In this document: positions 47,301-59,835 of the stretch, piece after piece
How the letters are laid out: the number at the start of each line of letters is the position of its first letter
How positions within the stretch are numbered: the stretch's first letter is position 1
Assembly (NCBI GenBank): GCA_036897445.1
Contig: JAYMTL010000034.1
Location: forward strand, 1-64,000
Length of the DNA stretch: 64,000 nucleotides
Source of the DNA: Pelargonium tetragonum
Taxonomy: Eukaryota; Streptophyta; Magnoliopsida; Geraniales; Geraniaceae
Direction: 5' to 3'
Program-made: the position numbers and the translations under genes
Notes under the pieces: model-generated
What the model was told of the DNA's origin: nothing
The model's database searches: none
Seen by the model: only the letters and a program-made list of their open reading frames with translations

Positions 47301-49693
47301 TTTCGTTGCAAATGAGTTTCCTGGGAGGGAGTGTAGTAAAGTTAGGGCTTTCAGGTAAGAAATCGACTGAGGCAGGTTAAAGAAATTAGTCTAATAAAAC
47401 GGAAAATAGAATCCCGAAGATTAGAGTAATAGAAAGAATTATATATAAGAAGGGTGCCTTGAGTTCTCATCTCCCTCCCAAACAAATTTTAATATTACTT
47501 AATTAATATGGGTACTCTAAAAATAAAGAATAAGCAGACCCCTCGTACTCTCGTACTAAAGGAGTTAATACAATCTTAAGACATGCGGATAACCTGCCTT
47601 TACTAATAAAAGCTCTGGCGTCTGTACACGTACTGTAAAGAATTTTCTTATTACCTGCGACTTCGTTTCTTTTCTTTCTTTTTCATGCGTTTTAACAACC
47701 CCCTTTTAGTCTCACTTTTTTATACTTGTCAACTTCATGCCCTAAAGAGCGAAATTTTTAGTTCAAGACCCTTTAGTTTTGCCTAACTTTAAAAAGAGGA
47801 ATCCTACTAAGGAAAGCTTTACCCGTAGGATATCCAATTAATATCCCGGGTACTAACCCGAGGTTTTTGGCAAGGCTCTCAAAAATCGCAGATAGTGTGT
47901 TTCGTCAGGTTCTCTTAAGCCTGGAATTCTTTAGTATTACTTCAAAATTGGAAATTTACAGCTCTCTTTATAATTATAGAGACAGTGCCCCCACCGAGGT
48001 ATTCTCTTAACTTTTCGGGAACAAGTCTTTTAACTATAAAGGCTTTTTGCCTACTATATAAAAAGAGGTTATAAACCCGCTAGAATCCTGTCGAAAAGAA
48101 AAAGAACCTTACTGCAGTACTACTTCGAGGTTAAGCCTTTATAACTATTAGTTTACTTTACCAGCTCTACTAAATTCTTCTCCTTATAGCTTATAGAACT
48201 CCCGCGAAAAAAATTCCTATAGGGCAGTGTGCTTTTCCTTGTTTGTAGTCTCCAGTATTAAAAACTTTGTTTAGTGTGTATCCGGGCCCCGTTTTCATGT
48301 AGCTAGTATTTGCTTCCTTATGTAAACTTTTTCTTCTTGGAGGAGCTTAGCTAGAGTTCCTATTCTCTCTATTTACAAGTTCAAGGCAATTTAAATTGGA
48401 ATTTAACAGGGGCTTCTCTTGTGTTTTCCTAAGGGGGCTTTTAAGTTATTAAGTTATAGCACTCCCTGAAAAGAAACAGGCGATGGCTGTTGCTTGGTTT
48501 AACCCGTGGCCTTCCAAATATAAGTAGCAAGTAGAGTACAAGTATTTAAACCGGGGCAGGACGAGACCACACTTTCATTTTTAATTGTAGTAAATGTGCT
48601 TCTAAATTCCTATTAGCGCCGAGCTCCATGCTTAAAAATCCGTTTAAAAATTTATAAGAAAGACTAGGGTATCCCTGTTAATTTAGCTACTACGCACCAC
48701 TTCTTCTAGCAACCTAAATAAACGCAAAATCCGGAAGTAGAAAAAGATGATTCGACTTGTTTTTGAAGGCGGCTTGTTTCAGGTCTTAATTTTGTTCTGA
48801 ATAAAGAACTTGCCGAGTAGATTGGTATATTAGTCAAATTGAATTCCAACTTTTATATTAAGTATATTTTATTAGGCTTGGAAGTATCTTACTTTTGCCT
48901 TCCCTTTAAGAAAAAGTAAGCTTTTATTTAGAGAACTTCTACCAGCCCTGGTATATATACACGTATTAAAATCCGTTCAGGAGAGTCCTAAAATAAAAAG
49001 GGTTGTTAGTTAATTATAAAGATGCCCCTTCCCTTACCTTAGAGGATCCCTTTTGTCCGCTATGTTTTTAAACTTTGTTTAGCCTAGTTTTAGCTTGGAA
49101 AAGTAGGAACTGCAGTGCTATTAGACGCGTGTATATAGGCTTAGAAATGCTCTAAGAATGCTTGGTATTTCCTTTTTGTATACAGTAAGATTTCAAGGAT
49201 TTTATACTAAATAGAATTTCTTTACTAAGAGACTAGACTACAAGGTATAAACTTTGACTCTGTTCAACATAAGTGTAAGATACTCTAAATAAAATATTAG
49301 AGGAAAATCCAATTTTCACAAAAGAGTTTTCTTCTAATACAAGAGTTGCCTTTTTCCGCGTTAGAAGTTAGAACTACACCCCTTTTAATTGCTTTTTTAA
49401 AGCTATAATTACTCTGCGGGGTCTAGGGAGGAGGGCTCTAAAAGAAATTAATATCTGTCAACTAACAACTTATATGTCAAGGAAATTTAGAGCAGATCCT
49501 GTAAAAACGACGAAAAAATCATACACAAAGGACTCTTAAGGTTCTTTTTCCAAGTGTTGTGAAAGGCCCTACACAGAAGTTTAAATTCCTTTGGAGTCCC
49601 TTTTTTATGCAATTTATACAAGGAATAAAAAAGGACTTCTGAATAGAGTACATCAACGTCCTAAAATGTTACTATAACTCTTAAAATAACTAT
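44305..49693. other. No gene recognised
   Basis: More than 5 kb without a frame of 60 codons. G7 run near 45165. GGAGTTCC at 46816-46823. A TTCAAAT at about 44735 has no tRNA stems. Confidence 0.65.
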
Positions 49694-49731
49694 GCCCCGC
49701 GGGCGGTCGCGTGCCCCTCTTTATTGAGAGG
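49694..49731. repeat. GC cluster followed by a small hairpin
   Basis: A block of 24 bases is almost entirely G and C (CCCCGCGGGCGGTCGCGTGC in the centre). It abuts a perfect five-pair hairpin CCTCT-TTATTG-AGAGG at 49716-49731. This is the second sharp GC island of the window and has no gene next to it. Confidence 0.5.
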
Positions 49732-50780
49732 TAAGCTTTTACTAGGATTAAATGTACTGCAATCACAGGCGATTTCTTTACAAAAGGACCAAAAATAGAA
49801 CTACTTCTATTCTATTTCTCTAACGCTTCATTATTCCCGAATGCTAGGTTTTTTAAGAAAGATTGACTCCCTTTTTAGGAGGGTTTACCTCTTAATCACC
49901 CGATTCTGTCTATGAATATTCCCTTAGTAATAGGCCAGAAGCTCAAGAGTCGGCCGACTTTTTGGGTTCCCGGAGTTTTTAAACTATCAATTTTTTAGCG
50001 GGGCACTATTATAATTTTTCGGAGATTAGGGGATGTGTACTTTATCTTTCTAAACTTAGGTTTGTAACGATTTCTACATTACATAAGTAAAAAAGCAAAG
50101 CTTTCTTAACAAGGAATCGTGAATTAAAGAATAAATAGGCGTGTTAAATCCATTAGAGAAATTACGAAGCAAACAAGGGACCCTGCCCCGAAGCTATAAA
50201 ACTCTTAAGGAATCAAAATGCAAAGCTCCTACTAATGCATTCTCGCAAAAGGACTTATTCGTTAAAAATAATTAACCCCGGAAGAGATTAAAAGCTTAAA
50301 AACCGAATTTGTTGATTTTTAGACCTAGGTTTTCTAAGTATCATACTTTTAATTTAAAAGTGATCGCATTTATAAGGGCTTAATAAAATCTAATAAAGCT
50401 CCCGAGGGCCGGACACTTAGGGGTCTCTCTATAAATAAGTCAAAATTACAGCATTACTTTAAACTAAGGAAATGTCTTAAAAAAAGCCTCCTTGTTTGTT
50501 TACCCGAGAAAACTCCTTTGGCTTAGTAGACTTTGTAAAAAGCCTTAAAGGGGATACTCTTGCGTTTTTACAATTCCCGAGGATTGTCCGGATTCCTTAT
50601 TAGAAGAAGCATAAGCCATAAGCAAGACAGATGCACTACCTAAACCTTTTCGTTACTAAATTAATTGGATTTATAGTTGAGATAAGAGGTATATATAAAA
50701 TATACCCTTTTTGACCCTAAACTGACTAATAAAGATAAAAAGAAGTTGATTCCTGGTTTTAGTCTTAACAGTTTTAGATA
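49732..50780. other. No gene recognised
   Basis: Contains a 12-bp perfect palindrome, AGTCGGCCGACT, at 49948-49959. No frames or RNAs. Confidence 0.65.
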
Positions 50781-50866
50781 GTAATAGATATTCTAAAGTA
50801 TTTTGACAGAATACAGATACCTTATGATAGCCATATACTTACTCTTAGTCATAGGCTTTGGTTTTA

Positions 50867-51022
50867 TTAGCTACTTTCTTTATCTGCGATACCTATACCT
50901 GCTTTCCTATGAGCTGCTATACCTTTCTTAGTCTTCATAGCTCCGTTGTTAGTCTTCTGTTCTTGTAGCCTGGAGTTACTGTACCTATTGTACTGTACTA
51001 CTTTTGTTAGGAAGTATTGTAT
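50867..51022 (-). repeat. R-family copy with a 51-codon basic frame
   Basis: Between an upstream TAG and a TAA at 50867-50869 the minus strand is open for about 51 codons, ending KTKKGIAAHRKAGIGIADK followed by ESS. In another phase upstream, GGTACAGTAACTCCAGGCTACAAG supplies the GYK core shared with the 10.2 and 34.7 kb copies. Arg codons are all AGG/AGA. This is the clearest example of the I-A-A-x-R-K-x-G-I-G-I motif. A single-base shift would join the two parts, typical of a diverged repeat. Confidence 0.45.
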
Positions 51023-51371
51023 CTATTTAGGATTCCTTATTACTTAGGAGTTTAGTATGGTGTACCTTTTTATACTATATACTAAAATTTGATATAACCT
51101 AGGAAATTAAATAGAGAATGAGACAGGGTTAGTGCTTGATACATTTAAAGAGAGCACCCTTTAGCAAAGACTCTAGGCCGCGCAGTCAGAGAACCCATAA
51201 ATAGCTATAATCTAACACTTTATAAAAAATAGTTAGGTCCCCTACTTTTCTTTAAGTTAAGTACACAAGATTTTTAGTAACATTTATTGATCGAGGCATT
51301 AAAGATTTGCTTTCCCACTTTTGGAGTGGTATACCGGATACCTTTTAAACTTGATTCATTTGAAATTACTA
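51023..51371. other. No gene recognised
   Basis: Short AT-rich spacer. Nothing seen. Confidence 0.65.
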
Positions 51372-51430
51372 GAACTGTGGGCTTTGAACCCCTGTATTTC
51401 ATTATTCGTGTCTCAGAATCAGAAGTTGTT
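51372..51430 (-). pseudogene. tRNA 3'-half relic
   Basis: The minus strand reads TTCTGATTCTGAGACACG, then AGGGGTTCAAAGCCCACAG. The T-arm pairs at three or four positions (GGG/CCC). There is no acceptor stem or D-arm. Probably a decayed fragment. Confidence 0.3.
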
Positions 51431-53960
51431 TTTTTTTCTTATGCTATAGTAAACAGCCTCTAATTATAGGTATTTTCTAGTTTCTAATAAATTTCATTGC
51501 GGGTTAGCCAAAACCTCATATGCATAACTTTCTTTTTAGAGTCTTTTGCTTGGCAGCTCCTACCGCTAAATTCCTGCACGGTGCCAGTTAAACTCAGGAT
51601 TAGAACTTACTGCCTTACTTTCAGGTATAACTTCAATTAATTTGTTAAAGACAAAAGTTCTTATAGGTAAGTAGCTCCTGTAACACTTACGGAATTCAAT
51701 AATTATTAAGAAGTCCCACTTTACTCAACCAAACGGATAAAAAGCCCCTTTCTCTGGGATTTACACCACAGAGTTCAATTCTGCTTAATTTGAGAACGCT
51801 ACACTTTTTCATAAAAATTAGGTTTTATTTTACCCGGTATTCTACTCCCTGGGTTAAAGTTCTATCGAAGAATTCTGAATAATATGAATACTTGCCTATT
51901 AAATTCAAGTTATCCTGTAAAAGAAAAAGCCTCCTTCTATCAGATAAAATTAAGGGATATTCTACTGTTACAAAAGAGCCTCCGATTAATACTAAAAAGT
52001 AGAAAAAGATTTTTTAGCTAAGCTTAACTCTCTGTAAGGCCATTCTCGTGACTTACTTATAACGTATAGATACCCGCAGGATTCTTAATTTGCAACTTTT
52101 TCGTAGTTGTTCCGGACTTTGTAATAAAAATAGGGACATACATACTTTAATAACTTAGAAAACAGGTTTTTGCACAACTCTCACGGAACTCCTCCAGCAT
52201 TTATAAGGAGACTTTACTTAACCCAAGTAACCGCTATTCTGATTTCTTGGATCAATAGACTATATACCTACATTTACTCACCTCTGTATGCTTATAAAGA
52301 GAGGGGGTTCGCCCTTTCCTTGCCTAGAAACGCCTTACAAGAAGAACTTTTTAGAAATAGGAAGACCTGGAAGCACTCGGGAAACAAAAAAAGAGGACTG
52401 CTTCTAATTTGAAGAACTAAAGAGCTATTACATTTCAGAAATTCTTTTTATATTACTTACTTTTTTGAGTGAGTCTTAAGGGTAACCAAGGCTGGTAATT
52501 TTTAGAACTCCGGGTACGAGGTCTTAGACTATAGTTGTCGTTTCTATTTACAGGCGAGCTTAGGCTTTGTCTCAACAATAAGGAGTAGATTAAAAAGCTA
52601 AAAGAAGAATCCTGGATATGCTTTCATTTTTCTATTTAGAGCTCGACATATTCTACTTCTACGGGCTTGCGTTCTTTTCTAGAGTTGTTTTTTAGGGGTT
52701 CCCTTAATATAGGTATTCATTTGCTTTTCTTTTTCAACTCCTAGGCTGTAACTTACGTTAAAAGATTCTTCTTAGTCAAGGTAGGTTTATAGTGTTCCGG
52801 GGAAGGGTCACTTGTTAAACCCTTATGTAACGGGGATAACTCGGATATATTTTATACAGTAAGAAAGTCTAATTATTCTTAACTTCAAAAAGCATAGCTT
52901 TAGTAAAGTATTTTCAGAAAGGGTTTCTCGGATTGGGTTTCCCTTTTCTGTATAATTTTATAGGCAGAGCTAGGAGCAAAGTACTAATGCTGATTAACCC
53001 CGTCAATTCAAGAACGAATTATCTTACTTTTTAAACTGCCAACCCTTATCTTTCTATTTTTTAAGGTATTAGGAGAGTTCCTTTTACAAGACCTATCAGT
53101 AGCTTTTGGTTAATTCCAAGAGAAAACTCAAGTTTTTACCAAGTAAAGGGTCGGGTTGTTTTATAAAATTCTAGTAAGTTTTCGTAGTTCCCAAGGCAGC
53201 GTCATACTTATTTGCTTTCTTATCATACAGGGAATCCCGTTGAATAAGGCTTTTTCCATCTCATATAGAAAAAAAGTTCGGAAAACTTATAATCTTTAAA
53301 AATCCAGGAGTTTTTTACTAAATGAAACTTCTGAGACACCCCTCAAAAATGGCTCTAGAAAAGCTTGCCCTTCTTAAATTAAATTATCCTATAACTACAG
53401 CAAAGCGCCCCTCTGCTAGATAGGAAAGCGGGGGATTACTAATCCAAAGGAGTCCCCTATATATAGATTCCCGGTACATTGTTTTTGCCTAGACTTACCA
53501 AAGTTTCTATTCGTGCTATAAAAGCTTCAGATATTAATAATAAATACAATAGTACGGGTAAAAAGCTTAGAATACGGGACTAGTCTACTTCTGAAGTTCC
53601 CCCCGCTACGCCAGAAAGACTACTGTAACTTTTTTTTAGAAGGCACCCCTATGAGTTTAGTCTGAGTAAGTGCACACTTTGATAGACAATTATTATTCTT
53701 ATAAAATGACTACTAATGATTGCCAAATACCTGAACGAGGTACTAAAAAATCTATGTCTTCAACTAGTATACAAAAATAAAGAGGCCTTGTAGTTTTTTA
53801 TGCCAGTACCTTTAAGAACTTTAGTGTAACTAAAACCAAATAGGTTATTAAAACTAAAAGGAACAATTGAAGAATAAGGGATATCGGCAGCCAATCTATT
53901 AACGGCAGTCCCTGGAAAAACCGTATTACTTCAGAGAACAAGATTAAGAATAATAAGGGC
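51431..53960. other. No gene recognised
   Basis: Frame 52170-52412 (plus, 80 codons) is unassigned. TATAGATACCC at about 52063 resembles the SSU rRNA ATTAGATACCC element, but no other rRNA motif accompanies it. GGAACTCC at 52185-52192. Confidence 0.6.
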
Positions 53961-53964
53961 CTAA

Positions 53965-54045
53965 AACGTCTACTCGATTTGAACCTGCGTATCGGGGTTT
54001 ACCAATGAGGTAATATAGAATTTTAGAGTTTCAATGAAGATGTCG
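53965..54045 (-). pseudogene. tRNA-like relic (B-box region)
   Basis: The minus strand reads CCTCATTGGTAAACCCCGAT, then ACGCAGGTTCAAATCGAG, which follows the D-loop to T-arm order of a tRNA (closest by eye to Trp or Pro types). The T-stem does not pair on its 3' side and no acceptor stem is found. Confidence 0.25.
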
Positions 54046-54084
54046 TTGGATAGCCCATTTACGCGGGGATCGTCAATCTCATGA

Positions 54085-54165
54085 CTTATATAATTATAAT
54101 ATACTTCTATTAAATTGAAATTAAATGAATATTAAAAATTATAATAATTATATTATAATAAGGGC
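54085..54165. repeat. Extreme AT block
   Basis: About 80 bases of nearly pure A/T with imperfect inverted TTATAATATA and TATATTATAA segments. It could be a melting region, but no origin motif can be named. Confidence 0.4.
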
Positions 54166-54701
54166 AGCTTCTGCTATTAAAGCCTGGGAGGAGTTCCCTT
54201 TTGAAGAAAAATCCTGGTAAAAAAATTTTTTTAACTGAACGGTGAAATTACAGGGCAATTAAAGAATTATCCTTTATTTCCTTTTTGCCTCTACTTAGGA
54301 CTCTTTTTTATTTAAATTTTATATATCTTATATACGCCTAGTAGAGCCTCTCCTTCTTATAGGCCCCTATACGACGAACGGTACCCTAACAATGCCTTTC
54401 TTTTAACAACCAGTGCAACTAAGAGATTACTCAACCTAGAAATACTGGAGCTATACCAAATCCTTCTTTCGGGACTGCTTACTTTTTTGCCTAGACTAAT
54501 AACTAGTATAATAAAAAGAAGGATTTTTTACCAGTTATGTATAAAACTACTGGAATAGCTTTAATAAGAATAAGGAATACTAAACGCCGACCAAGCGCTT
54601 AAAAAGTTTTGTTAATATCCCTTAGACTCTTTTAAAGTTTCCACGCTTATAGGATTGCCCGTTATAATTATAACTAGAAATTCTTCTAAGACTAAATTAA
54701 G
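54166..54701. other. No gene recognised
   Basis: AT-rich spacer with one GGAGTTCC palindrome at 54190-54197. Confidence 0.65.
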
Positions 54702-54810
54702 TTTAACTCTCAAAGGATTCGAACTCATGCGCGGACCCTCTCAAAAATGTTAAAGTGTAATTTAGAGCTCTTCTATCTAGGAAATATCCTCTACCTACTA
54801 AACTATACAC
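54702..54810 (-). pseudogene. tRNA-like relic with A- and B-box
   Basis: The minus strand has TATAGTTTAGTAGGTAGAGG, a good D-arm/A-box stretch. TTTCCTA follows, as in a UCC anticodon loop, and much later GAGTTCGAATCCTTTGAGAG. About 55 bases separate the loop from the T-arm, and the T-stem pairs poorly. A decayed tRNA, or one carrying an insertion, is possible. The Gly identity is a guess. Confidence 0.35.
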
Positions 54811-57578
54811 TTACCCATAAAAGTAAGACAAAACTAGAATCTCAGACTTAACCTTAGAAAACAAAAGAAGAAATAAGCCTGGACTAGAGAAAAGGTGAAA
54901 GTTCCCATATATCTTTTTCTCTTAGTAGGGAAGTTAACAAACCCCTTTTTAGTAAATTATACAATTTCTCAGGTTACTTTTTCAATCCTGTTTAGTAGAT
55001 TGCCGTTCATTTGTGAAAGAGAAGCTTTAGGTTCCTATTTGCTTGTAGTTAAGTTCATGCACACTTGATAAAAAAGAAGGAAGATTTCATTATAGTATAT
55101 AAACCCTTTTAATATGAGCCACCTAGATAGAAGAAGAGATTACAAACTCCTGAGAAAGATACCCCTCCCACCGGGATTCTGAGCATTTCAGCTCGATAAA
55201 TCTTTCTTAAAAGCGCTACATGCGAAATTCTGCTTAGACTAAGTGTTTAAAATCCTAGGTATAGCAGTGCGTTATAGCACACTTTATTTGCTTGAACAGC
55301 GGCGGCTGAAACGAAAATATCATTCTTTGGGTTATAAAAGTAGGCCCTTGCCCTAAATCTAAACCCGAAAAAGTGTCCCCATATTACTCTGAGCTTACTA
55401 TTTCATAAAGTCCAACTCACTACTAAGCTTTCTTGCAAAAAAACCAAAGCTACAAAATCATAAACAAAGGAATCCGGGGGCCCGCCAAGAATAATTATAT
55501 ACAAAAAGTTCTTGTATTTATACGGGGATCTTTTTTTTCCAATGGTGGAAACCCTAGGAATACATAAAAACAAAAAATAGAACTAAAAGGGCATAGCTCC
55601 TAACGAAAAATACATATACATGCCGGGAATATAAGCTACCGCTTTGCTTGTTGGTTAGACTCCTTCCTATTCTATACCCGTTTTGAACCAAAACCCCTCG
55701 GTTTTATTCTTTTTATAGACCTTTCCTTCTTTTGAATATTCAAAACAGTGGATGTCACTGAGATTTTAGAGGGTGGAAGCTGGTGTTAGGAATCACAAGT
55801 CGAAAACCCGTTTACTACCTTTAAAAAGGTTAAGAAATCCTGATTCATTAGAACAGCAAAGCTGAAGTTATTATCTAGAATTGCGATAAAGACTTGTTAG
55901 GAGGTCTCTTTTTTTCATCTGACTCCTTTTTGCGTTCGGTCCCTGGAAAATTACCCTTGTTGAGTTTTCCTGTAAAATGCAATATTCCGTATTTCTAATT
56001 TTTTATACATCTCTTACTTTAATCTAGGTTCCTAGAAGCTCCTTAAAATTTTTCCTTAACCTAAAACCAACAGTGTTATAGATCCGGGACAACGCAGGAA
56101 CTCCTAATAAACCCATATATGGACTCGGAAAAACCTTTTTAATAAAGCCTATCCCGCCCTGTTTAGAAAGGAAGTCTCTCTATCTGAAATTGAAGGAAAC
56201 CTTTAGAAGCGCCTAAACATTATAGACAAAACTACTCCCTTAACTATAATGAATTACTAAAGATTCTTATCTCTTTTAACTTACAGCAAGTCTCCCTTTT
56301 AAAGAAAACTGAATACCCAAAACTTGTTGAATAAGAGTATATTGCTTTTTTAAGAAAAAGAGCCTGCCCTAATGAATTCCACATGTATACAGCTGGTAAC
56401 CCTTATTATCCCTAGGAAGAACTGTACTAGATAGGACCCCCTCCGTTATTAAAAGAAACTCAGAATATCTGATACTGCACAATTGGATTTCTTCTCTTTC
56501 CTTACTCCTTTTAAACTCCAAGACTTCTTCCAGGCCTTTCTTTTGTGAGCTTCCCGAGCAATTGCCTTTAAGTTCTTTATTGTAAAAAAATTGACTTGCT
56601 TATATATCCCAGGTCTAGAACTTCCTAAGTACAAACCGGGATTTTAGAGAAAGCCCTTTTAGATGCATAGCTAACTGGATTTAGTCTTTATAAGTCTTTT
56701 TCCTTCTTGCCTAAATAACACTGAAACATAGGATCCTTTCCGAGAGTACCGGAGGGTAGTAACTCCTCTTTTCACTTTTTTATTACCTTTTGAAACGAAA
56801 TAAGTAAGATAGCAGAGTTTCCATCTTTAGCCTTAGTTTTACACTTGCCTTTGATTGGAAGGGAAAGTAAGCAAGACATTCCTTACCTTTTATATAACTT
56901 AAGTTCCTCTGTGAATAAAATTAGGACGTAGCAACAAAAAAAGAGTACAGATCACTAATTTGGCTAGAAGATATTCCTTGTGATCCTGAGGAGTCGAAAA
57001 AACCTTCATTATAAACATAGAGGGGTTTCCCTTTTTTTAGTAAGGGGCGAATATAAACTGCTTATGCTTTTTTTAATGTATGTACTTCCGTATTATAAGC
57101 TCAAAGTTATAAGTGTAGAAGTTAAGACAACTTACACCTTATGAAAGTAAGACTTTTAATGTTGAATCCGAGATTACTGTAAATAAGGAACTTATGCTTA
57201 CACAGAAGAAGGCGCCCTCTTAATAGATCGTAAGAAAGAACTTTTTCTTAGTTATCCTAGGTAGAAAGTATATAAGGAATTGATTTAAGTCAAATATAGC
57301 ACCGGATCCCGCAGGATCTAATCTTACCGAACAAGTATCCTACTCTTCAATTTAAGGGAAAGTTAAAGTTTTGAATTCTACTAAAATCAAACTCGGAGAA
57401 GGTTTAGCACAAATCAAGGGTACTTTTCTTTATTATACTAAGTATTATATGGCGGCTTTTCCTGACCTTAAGCCAGTTTAATCTAAATTACATATTATCG
57501 ACTCTGATATATAAGTATATAAGCTCCGTAAGGAAGGTACTCTAAAAGAAGTTTTGCTCTTACCACAATGAATTTGCT
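54811..57578. other. No gene recognised
   Basis: Frame 56449-56634 (minus, 61 codons) is unassigned. GGAACTCC at 56097-56104. Nothing else. Confidence 0.65.
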
Positions 57579-57662
57579 GAGGCTCGAGTAGTGTGCCCTA
57601 TCAGTTAAGCATACTATTTCATAAGAAAATAATTAAGTGTGTCGTAGGTTCAGGTCATGTTA
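57579..57662 (+). pseudogene. tRNA-like relic, possibly tRNA-Met type
   Basis: The order GAGGCTCGAG, CAGTTAAGCATACT, TTTCATAAG (a CAU-like loop) and GTCGTAGGTTCAGGTC follows a tRNA layout, but neither the anticodon nor the T-stem pairs. Weak call based on order and motifs. Confidence 0.25.
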
Positions 57663-59429
57663 TATACTTATTATTTTCAACTAGACTTCGACTTTCTTTT
57701 ATTCAAAGAGTATCCGAGTTATACTAAAAAAAGAGGTGCTCTAAGATAGCATTACTAAACAGGATTCATTTTTCTTAAAAAATCCTGCGTTAGGGCCCCT
57801 TTTTTTATTGATATGTTTGTATGCTCAGTGCCTGAGTAAGGAAACCTCTTATCTGTAGAATTGTATTTTCGTTTATGTGTTACAAGTAATTAAGGGAAAG
57901 CCCTACTGGAGTGTCTACTAGTAAATCCCCCGTTCTAGTTCCTCCGTTAAGCATTTGGCCTATTCTATTGTAGTTAAGTTTCCGCAGAACTCAGCCTCCT
58001 CCTGGCACACACTTTTTTATAAGTCTAAGGCGGTTTCTAGTATAACTAAAACCTACCTACAAGATTGCGTATATTTCATTCTTTCGGAGGAGACTTACAA
58101 CCTAAGGGGCTCCCCTTTACTTCTGAAATTTAAAAAGTAAGGCACAAAATGTTAAAGGGTATCTAAATAGAGCATCCGACCTTTTCCGCTTACAAATTAT
58201 CTTAAGAATACTTCTAATAAAAAGTGTTCAGGATAAAAGAAACTTTAGCCCTATTATCTACATTTACGGAGAGCCCTACTCGAACTCACTTATGCCTTAT
58301 AACTTGATCTGTATTTTATCTACTCTATTTAAACAAGGACCTTACTACGACGTGAATTGATAGTTAATGTATTTCCTATCGGTTAAAAACTATAGATAGA
58401 AACAGTTTAAAATATGCACAACTGCCGAGTCTCGTACGAAGTAAAAGGAGAAGTATAACCTAGGATCCTTTCTAAATTATCTTGCTTTTTATGGACCCTT
58501 CCGCACTTTATATCGAGGTATCCTTCAAAATGGGACATATTAATATCCTAGTGAGAGAGAAGCTCCCTTAATTAAGAATTAAGAAACATCGCTGCCTTAG
58601 CCTCTTTTATTCTTGGTAACTATAGGTATCTTCTCGCATTTCCAGGAACAAAATTTTAATAAAAGCTATCCTTTAATACCTTGTAAAGCTTAAGGCTTGT
58701 ACACTTTCTTATATCAAAATGAAAGTTTAATAATAATAAGAAATTTACATAAAAGAGTACAACAGCCTATGTACTCGCAAGAACTTCTTTAACTTTGATA
58801 AAACCCAAGTTGTAATCTTTTTGTAGATTCTTTTAGACTAGTAAAATCCCGCTTATGGCAGTAAAATAAAAAAGAAAGGGATACTCTAATGTCCAAGAAG
58901 ATCCCTTTCAAGAACCTTACAGTAGCAAGTCTACTCTATAGAAAGAAAGTTCCCTCTGAGTTTTGTCCTAACAATGGGGGATCCTTTATAGCGCGGCTCT
59001 TTTCAACAACAATTAAGGCTGTCCAAAGATACGCTATATAGTTGTAGTGGGTTTTTACTTAGTAGTGCTTTGTACTGATCGCATTAGGACAAGGTTACTA
59101 GAAGGGAGTTTCAGAAGTATTGAGTTTCCTTGTAAGAGACTTGCCTCAATACTCAAATAATACTGCTTTTTTCGAATTTGCTAGTAGCCATATAAGTTTT
59201 TCAAATCAAGTTTATAGGGAGATAAAGATATTCTAGCAAAGAAAAGGATCCTAATTTCTTTTATGACCCGGCCTTTTTCGCTAAACCCACTTTTAAAGTT
59301 GACTCGCTTAAGTGAACTTCTTTTACATTTTATGGTTTTTTTTAGACAAAAAGCACTACTTATGAAAAATGCTTAACTCTGGGATAAACACTCCATTTTT
59401 AGATCTTACGCTTTGGGTGTAACCCTCTC
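57663..59429. other. No gene recognised
   Basis: Frame 57955-58140 (plus, 61 codons) is unassigned. The segment 58821-58841 repeats 22891-22911 with one difference. No RNA gene. Confidence 0.65.
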
Positions 59430-59790
59430 TCTCAATCATAATACCTCCACCTGTCTGTAGCTAGAGTTGCCTTGTGGGTCTTCTTATTATTGCTGTTATG
59501 GTCCCTGGAGCTAGTGGAGCTTACTGTACGAGATATGGGATATATTAATATAAGATGTAAGGGTTATTCTATTGCATATAGGAAAGTAGAAATTTTCTTT
59601 TTGTTATTGTAATTTATAGTTCTTATTATATTAATATTCTATTTTGTATTTATTGTTTAGTGTATTGGAATATAGTGTAATAGGTAGCAGAGTAATAGTA
59701 CAGTGTTACAGGTTAAGGGTATTAGGGCTATCGCACCTAAACATAACATATAGTAGTGGTAGCTAAGGATAATACCTCATTGTACTATGT
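59430..59790 (-). repeat. R-like island
   Basis: The minus strand at 59430-59545 reads GTACAGTAAGCTCC...CTCCAGGGACC..., close to GGTACAGTAACTCCAGGC of the 50.9 kb copy. One frame gives APGTITAIIRRPTRQL. The rest (to about 59.75 kb) is low-complexity TATTA/AGTAT DNA as beside the 34.7 kb copy. No open frame of size. Confidence 0.35.
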
Positions 59791-59835
59791 GCTTATCGCC
59801 GGGGAGGAGATATGTCAAAGCAAATAAATTTTGAG

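Noticed and set aside
52060-52080. TATAGATACCC resembling an SSU rRNA element
   Set aside because: No companion motif such as the 530 loop or the 3' decoding-site sequence was found nearby.
22891-58841. 21-base near-identical pair (22891-22911 and 58821-58841)
   Set aside because: A 17-base exact match is close to the number expected by chance between all positions of the window.
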